This document shows, piece after piece, positions 5,802 through 8,829 of a DNA stretch of 8,829 nt. The notes below the pieces were generated by a model. The model was not told the DNA's origin, did no database searches, and saw only the letters and a program-made list of their open reading frames with translations. Each line of letters opens with the position of its first letter. The stretch's first letter is position 1. The stretch is from Patescibacteria group bacterium (GTDB lineage: Bacteria; Patescibacteriota; Gracilibacteria; UM-FILTER-43-11): the NCBI GenBank assembly GCA_018814945.1, contig JAHIYT010000058.1, positions 1 to 8,829 on the forward strand, given 5' to 3'. Both the position numbers and the translations under genes were made by a program.

Positions 5802-6671
5802 TCAATCAATCTCCTCTTCTACACCATTAAAAAACTCATGCCATGATTTGAATTTGTAATAAATGTTCTTGCCTAGTATGCGGAAGAGTGGAAGTGTATA
5901 CCTGTTACTAGCAAGCTTTAACACCATTGCTTTTAGCCCCATTGGTATCACGCGGATGTCAGGCTGTAAGCGGTGAAAGTGTAATGCGGACCTGCCCACA
6001 TTTCTCATTTTATTTTGGAGTCCGGACTCCGGAATATGGTGGTGATGGTATGCGATAGCATTTGGTTCGTAGTAGATTTCCATGCTGTGGTGTTTCCATA
6101 AACGATACCCCAACTCGATATCTTCCCAACCATAATAGAGGAAATGTTCGTTGAATTTTTCTTTATCGAAGAGTGTTTTTTTGAGAGAGATATTTGAAGT
6201 ATAGAAAAATTTATATGGATCAAGTCGACCAATGAATTTTGGGTGGAGGAATTTGTAACCAAACTGCCAACCAGAGTCTTCCAAAAAGCGCATGTAGTGA
6301 GTTATTTTAACCTCTGGATCCCAAGTAGTAAAGCCAAGAACCACCACATTTTCATCTGGATTTTCTGCGTGTCTGTCGTGATGTTTCATTAAAAATTCTG
6401 GTTCTACAAAAATGTCATCGCCTATAAAAACAATGACGTCACCGGATGCCTCCTCAACGCCTCGATTACGTGCAACAGCTTGGTGTGTAGATTTTTGTTT
6501 AATGTATCGGACCTCGGCAAATTTTTTGACGATCCTTTCTGTATGGTCGGTCGAACCATCATCAACAACAATCACCTCAAAATCTACGCCTTGTTGAGCG
6601 AGTAGTTTCTGTAGGCAGACTTTTAGAGTATCGGCCCTGTTATATGTTGGAATGATTACGGAAAGTTTCAT
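5802..6671 (-). CDS. Family 2 glycosyltransferase (GT-A fold)
   Basis: This 289-residue protein transfers a sugar from a nucleotide-sugar donor on the cytoplasmic side of the membrane, probably building a surface glycan. GT2 signatures are S-V-I-I-P-T-Y-N-R (4-12), V-V-D-D-G-S-T-D (35-42), A-R-N-R-G (67-71), the metal-binding D-x-D-like I-G-D-D (83-86) and G-W-E-D-I-E-L-G-Y-R (181-190), whose E-D supplies the likely catalytic base. There is no clear membrane helix; the C-terminal 50 residues are basic and aromatic, suggesting membrane-surface contact. Four consecutive His (209-212) precede P-E-S-G, encoded across a 14-bp perfect palindrome. TGA is the stop. It heads the minus-strand block and is bordered on both sides by heptamer arrays, within 2 nt of its start and directly at its stop. 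With the O-antigen-ligase-like gene it suggests a small glycan-assembly set; donor and acceptor are unknown. Confidence 0.92.
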   Translation of the reverse strand: MKLSVIIPTYNRADTLKVCLQKLLAQQGVDFEVIVVDDGSTDHTERIVKKFAEVRYIKQKSTHQAVARNRGVEEASGDVIVFIGDDIFVEPEFLMKHHDRHAENPDENVVVLGFTTWDPEVKITHYMRFLEDSGWQFGYKFLHPKFIGRLDPYKFFYTSNISLKKTLFDKEKFNEHFLYYGWEDIELGYRLWKHHSMEIYYEPNAIAYHHHHIPESGLQNKMRNVGRSALHFHRLQPDIRVIPMGLKAMVLKLASNRYTLPLFRILGKNIYYKFKSWHEFFNGVEEEID

Positions 6672-6672
6672 T

Positions 6673-6735
6673 TGTTCAGAATTCAGTACTCAGGATTCTG
6701 AATTCAGCTGAGTTTTGAATGCTGAATCCTGAATC
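6673..6735. repeat. Nine-unit heptamer mirror array upstream of the glycosyltransferase gene
   Basis: The 63 bp divide exactly into nine 7-bp units. The first five (6673-6707) are variants of GATTCAG and the last four (6708-6735) variants of its reverse complement CTGAATC, with the turn at CAG|CTG (6705-6710). AATTCAG occurs exactly twice (6680-6686, 6701-6707), and CTGAATC twice in tandem (6722-6728, 6729-6735). Perfect sub-features are the palindrome CTGAATTCAG (6698-6707) and a 9-bp stem TCAGGATTC 6690-6698 with GAATCCTGA 6724-6732. It starts 2 nt before the glycosyltransferase ATG and would form the leader of that mRNA. Confidence 0.9.
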
Positions 6736-6754
6736 CCATTATTTAACATAGCTC

Positions 6755-6760
6755 ATTATA
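6755..6760 (-). promoter_or_regulatory. Putative -10 box for the glycosyltransferase gene
   Basis: The minus strand reads TATAAT here, a perfect -10, with no recognisable -35 at 17-18 bp. If used, the transcript would begin near 6748 and carry a leader of about 75 nt made almost wholly of the mirror array. It lies 12 bp from the putative cysS -10 on the other strand, so the two promoters would overlap. Confidence 0.4.
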
Positions 6761-6768
6761 ACCTTTTT

Positions 6769-6777
6769 TGCTAAAAT
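6769..6777 (+). promoter_or_regulatory. Putative extended -10 for cysS
   Basis: TGCTAAAAT is an extended -10 (TG, one base, TAAAAT 6772-6777). The -35 region (6749-6754) is poor, as is allowed for extended -10 promoters. Transcription would begin about 6784, leaving a leader of only about 13 nt before the ATG at 6797. Confidence 0.4.
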
Positions 6778-6796
6778 TTTGACTGTAAAATACAAA

Positions 6797-8179
6797 ATGA
6801 AGATATTTAATACACTCACAAGGCAAAAAGAAGAATTCGAGCCGATTGAAGAAGGAAGGGTTGGTTTATATTGCTGTGGACCAACGGTTTATAACTACGC
6901 TCACATTGGGAATTTGAGGACTTATGTCTTTGAAGATCTTTTGAGGAGAGCGTTAGAGTTTAATGGATATGTCATGAATCATGTAATGAATATTACGGAC
7001 GTGGGTCATCTGACCAGTGATGAAGATGAAGGTGAGGATAAAATGAAGAAGGGTGCGGAAAGGGAGAAAAAAACTGTTTGGGAAATTGCTGAATACTATA
7101 CTCAAGCATTTTTGGAGGATATGGATAGATTGAATTTTTTAAAGCCGACTGTGAAACCGAAGGCTACTGATCATGTTCAGGAAATGATAGATCAGGTGAA
7201 AAAATTAGAAGAAAATGGACTGACTTATATCGGCAAAAACGGAAATGTTTATTACGATACTTCTAAATTTAAATATTACGGAGAGTTGGCGCAGTTGGAC
7301 AAGCAAGAGTTACAAGCTGGTGCAAGAATTGAAGTTGATGAAAATAAGAGGAATGCGAGTGACTTTGTTCTTTGGTTTGTACAAAGCAAACATGGTGATC
7401 AAGATATGCAATGGGACTCGCCATGGGGCAAAGGATTCCCAGGTTGGCATATTGAATGTTCAGCTATGAGCAGTAGGTATTTGGGTGATCAGTTTGATAT
7501 TCACTGCGGAGGAATTGATCATATTCCGGTACATCACACCAATGAGATTGCACAGGCGGAAGGAGCGAGCGGAAAACATCCATGGGTAAAATATTGGATG
7601 CATGGAAATTTTCTTGTTCTAAAAAACAAAGAGAAGATGGCAAAATCCGGAGATAATTTTTTGACACTATCTGCCTTAATTCAAAAGGGTTATGACCCGT
7701 TGGATTATAGATATTTTTGTTTACAATCCAATTACCGAAAGGAGTTGGCATTTGATTGGGAGGGTATGGACGCGGCACGAACAGGTCTACGACGTTTGCG
7801 CGAAAAAGTAATGGCATTAGGTGAAACCGAAGGCGAGATTGATGAATCTCGCCTACAGAGTTTTGCCGATGCCATTAATGACGACCTAAATATGCCTCAA
7901 GCGCTTGCCTTAGCCTACGAGCTATTGGACGACATGTCCATAAACAATGGTGACAAATTGTCCACAATGAAGAAAATGGATACTGTGTTGGGGCTTAAAT
8001 TAGATGAAGAAATTAAATTTGAAATACCGCCACAGATTGTTGAATGGATCTTAGAAAGAAATAAAGCGCGTGATGAAAAAGACTATAAAAAGTCGGATGA
8101 AATTAGAGATAAAATTCAGGAATCAGGAAAATGGATTGTAAAAGATGGAACTGGTGGGACTGAAGTTATACCAAAATAA
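6797..8179 (+). CDS. cysS: Cysteinyl-tRNA synthetase
   Basis: CysRS charges tRNA-Cys with cysteine in the cytoplasm; it is a class I synthetase with a Rossmann catalytic domain. Counting from the ATG at 6797 (460 residues, the normal length): [14 protein letters not shown] (26-39) holds a zinc cysteine and the HIGH-type motif as [13 protein letters not shown] (216-224) and H-H-T-N-E (246-250) supply the other expected zinc ligands (C221, H247, E250). E-K-M-A-K-S (279-284) is the KMSKS loop with Ala for the first Ser. The C-terminal helical part (about 320-460) ends in the usual W-I-V-K-D-G-x-G-G-T-E region. A frame extension to TTG at 6779 adds six residues, but the family begins M-K-I-F-N-T-L-T-R, which supports 6797. 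No Shine-Dalgarno sequence is present. An internal 10-bp hairpin occurs at 7831-7854. The next gene begins 53 bp downstream behind its own promoter. Confidence 0.97.
   Translation: MKIFNTLTRQKEEFEPIEEGRVGLYCCGPTVYNYAHIGNLRTYVFEDLLRRALEFNGYVMNHVMNITDVGHLTSDEDEGEDKMKKGAEREKKTVWEIAEYYTQAFLEDMDRLNFLKPTVKPKATDHVQEMIDQVKKLEENGLTYIGKNGNVYYDTSKFKYYGELAQLDKQELQAGARIEVDENKRNASDFVLWFVQSKHGDQDMQWDSPWGKGFPGWHIECSAMSSRYLGDQFDIHCGGIDHIPVHHTNEIAQAEGASGKHPWVKYWMHGNFLVLKNKEKMAKSGDNFLTLSALIQKGYDPLDYRYFCLQSNYRKELAFDWEGMDAARTGLRRLREKVMALGETEGEIDESRLQSFADAINDDLNMPQALALAYELLDDMSINNGDKLSTMKKMDTVLGLKLDEEIKFEIPPQIVEWILERNKARDEKDYKKSDEIRDKIQESGKWIVKDGTGGTEVIPK
7831..7854. repeat. GC-rich perfect hairpin inside cysS
   Basis: AGGCGAGATT at 7831-7840 and AATCTCGCCT at 7845-7854 are perfect 10-bp complementary arms around a GATG tetraloop. 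It encodes the linker EGEIDESR (residues about 345-352) between the catalytic core and the C-terminal helical domain. Confidence 0.85.
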
Positions 8180-8181
8180 CA

Positions 8182-8216
8182 TTGACACTTTTGGCTTATG
8201 CATGGTATAAATAAGC
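8182..8216 (+). promoter_or_regulatory. Near-consensus promoter of the PEGA-domain gene, with inverted repeat around the -10
   Basis: TTGACA (8182-8187) is a perfect -35, followed after 18 bp by TATAAA (8206-8211), which is preceded by TGG, an extended -10. This is the strongest promoter in the window and begins three bases after the cysS stop. GCTTAT 8194-8199 and ATAAGC 8211-8216 are perfect 6-bp inverted arms with an 11-bp centre across the -10. Predicted start of transcription is near 8218, giving a leader of about 15 nt before GTG 8233. Confidence 0.75.
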
Positions 8217-8232
8217 TCCGTTTTTGAAGTAC

Positions 8233-8829
8233 GTGAAAAAAATAATGTTGAGAATCATTGGCCAAGTTCTTTCAATTTCCATATTTATAGGGATTTTTTT
8301 GTTATCACTTTTTATAACCTATGGCTACAGGTATGACTTTGAAGAGAATGAAGTAATACAGACTTCGGTAATTGATGTTTGCACTGTGCCAAAGAAGGCA
8401 GATTTGTATTTAGATGGGGAATTTCGTAGTGATAGGGCTTGCGACAAGATTTTTGGTTTAGATCTTGGTGCACATGCACTAGAAATACAGAAAGATGGTT
8501 ATTATGAATGGACTAAGAATATTTATTTGGATAATCAAAATGTAAGTTTGTATCCACAGATATTTTTAGTGCCTTATCCAGATTTTTATACAACTACTGT
8601 TTTGGAGAATAATGCAGATCAGGTTTGGATTGCCCCTAATCAATCAAAGTATCTTGTTTACGATAGGTCTTACGATATTCTGAAGGTATATTCTGTTTCC
8701 GGTTCTACACCATTGATCTGGGAGGTGCCTTATATTATTGAAAATTTGGTTTGGGAAAATAATTCTGTGATTGTGGCAGATACTAGTGGTGGCAGATATC
8801 AAATGAATGTGAATAAAGGTAATTGGGAG
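8233..8829 (+). CDS. Membrane-anchored PEGA-domain protein, 5' part (open at window end)
   Basis: An open frame of 199 codons runs to the window edge. Residues about 9-30 are a single membrane helix after a basic N-terminus (VKKIMLR), so the rest is probably outside the membrane. Residues about 48-102 are a PEGA-like domain: 'V-P-K-K-A-D-L-Y-L-D-G-E-F' then 'L-G-A-H-A-L-E-I-Q-K-D-G-Y-Y-E-W', matching the usual 'P..A.V.l.G ... G.H.l...k.GY..w' pattern; the usual T-P before the G-x-H part is replaced by R-A-C-D. C50 and C70 might pair. From about 120 on, short repeats such as 'V-W-I-A-P-N-Q-S-K-Y-L-V-Y-D' and 'L-V-W-E-N-N-S-V-I-V-A-D' look like beta-propeller blades, a combination I associate with CPR PEGA proteins. 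GTG 8233 is chosen as it gives the basic start; ATG 8245 is the alternative. Such proteins are thought to bind envelope glycans; the role here is inferred. Confidence 0.85.
   Translation, partial: MKKIMLRIIGQVLSISIFIGIFLLSLFITYGYRYDFEENEVIQTSVIDVCTVPKKADLYLDGEFRSDRACDKIFGLDLGAHALEIQKDGYYEWTKNIYLDNQNVSLYPQIFLVPYPDFYTTTVLENNADQVWIAPNQSKYLVYDRSYDILKVYSVSGSTPLIWEVPYIIENLVWENNSVIVADTSGGRYQMNVNKGNWE

Noticed and set aside
1754..6735. Arrays as integron attC sites bounding gene cassettes
   Set aside because: The imperfect palindromes next to genes look cassette-like, but there is no integrase, no GTTRRRY/RYYYAAC core pair, and the sequence differs at every site.
7464..7817. Minus-strand frame of 117 codons inside cysS
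   Set aside because: It is opposite well-conserved cysS sequence and resembles no protein; a shadow frame.
1..8829. UGA recoded as glycine (code 25)
   Set aside because: TGA ends the O-antigen-ligase-like gene exactly at the ATGA overlap and also ends the glycosyltransferase gene; no gene needs in-frame TGA.
1..8829. tRNA or rRNA genes
   Set aside because: I saw no T-loop-like GGTTCGAATCC pattern, cloverleaf or rRNA stretch in the spacers, all of which are shorter than 160 bp.

Overview
The window looks like a piece of a small, AT-rich Candidate Phyla Radiation (Patescibacteria) genome, probably in the Parcubacteria-like part of that group. This is inferred from gene content (a PEGA-domain protein, a TsaE fusion, a single short lipoprotein/polysaccharide set), tight gene packing, low GC, and the absence of a Shine-Dalgarno sequence before any of the nine starts. 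TGA is used as a stop (O-antigen-ligase-like gene and glycosyltransferase), so this is the standard bacterial code, not the UGA-glycine code of Gracilibacteria/Absconditabacteria. No lineage marker is present, so the placement is only suggestive.

Layout: 1-385 (minus) is the N-terminal third of an FtsW/RodA/SpoVE cell-wall polymerase, cut by the window edge. A 156-bp divergent spacer follows, with a four-unit 8-bp tandem repeat. 542-1753 (plus) is a two-gene unit: lspA (signal peptidase II) and an unrecognised six-helix membrane protein with a strongly acidic tail. 1817-6671 (minus) is a four-gene block. In transcription order it is a family 2 glycosyltransferase, a lipoprotein extracellular solute-binding protein, an O-antigen ligase/polymerase-like membrane protein, and a TsaE ATPase fused to an HD phosphohydrolase domain; the last two overlap by 4 bp. 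6797-8179 (plus) is cysS. 8233 to the end (plus) is a membrane-anchored PEGA-domain protein, open at the window edge, behind a near-consensus sigma-70-type promoter.

Theme: much of the window concerns the cell envelope (FtsW, LspA with a lipoprotein that would be its substrate, a surface-polysaccharide pair, PEGA protein), interspersed with two translation genes (tsaE for t6A37 of tRNA, cysS).

The most unusual signal is in the spacers. Nearly every one is built from a locus-specific 7- or 8-bp word, repeated tandemly in strict register and, in most cases, followed by the same word in inverted orientation, giving a mirror array able to fold into a long imperfect hairpin. Two comparable arrays lie in frame inside coding sequence: one in tsaE, in a loop between conserved motifs, and one in the O-antigen-ligase-like gene. 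The latter shares a 13-bp word with a spacer array about 1.85 kb away. I know of no named element that matches this.
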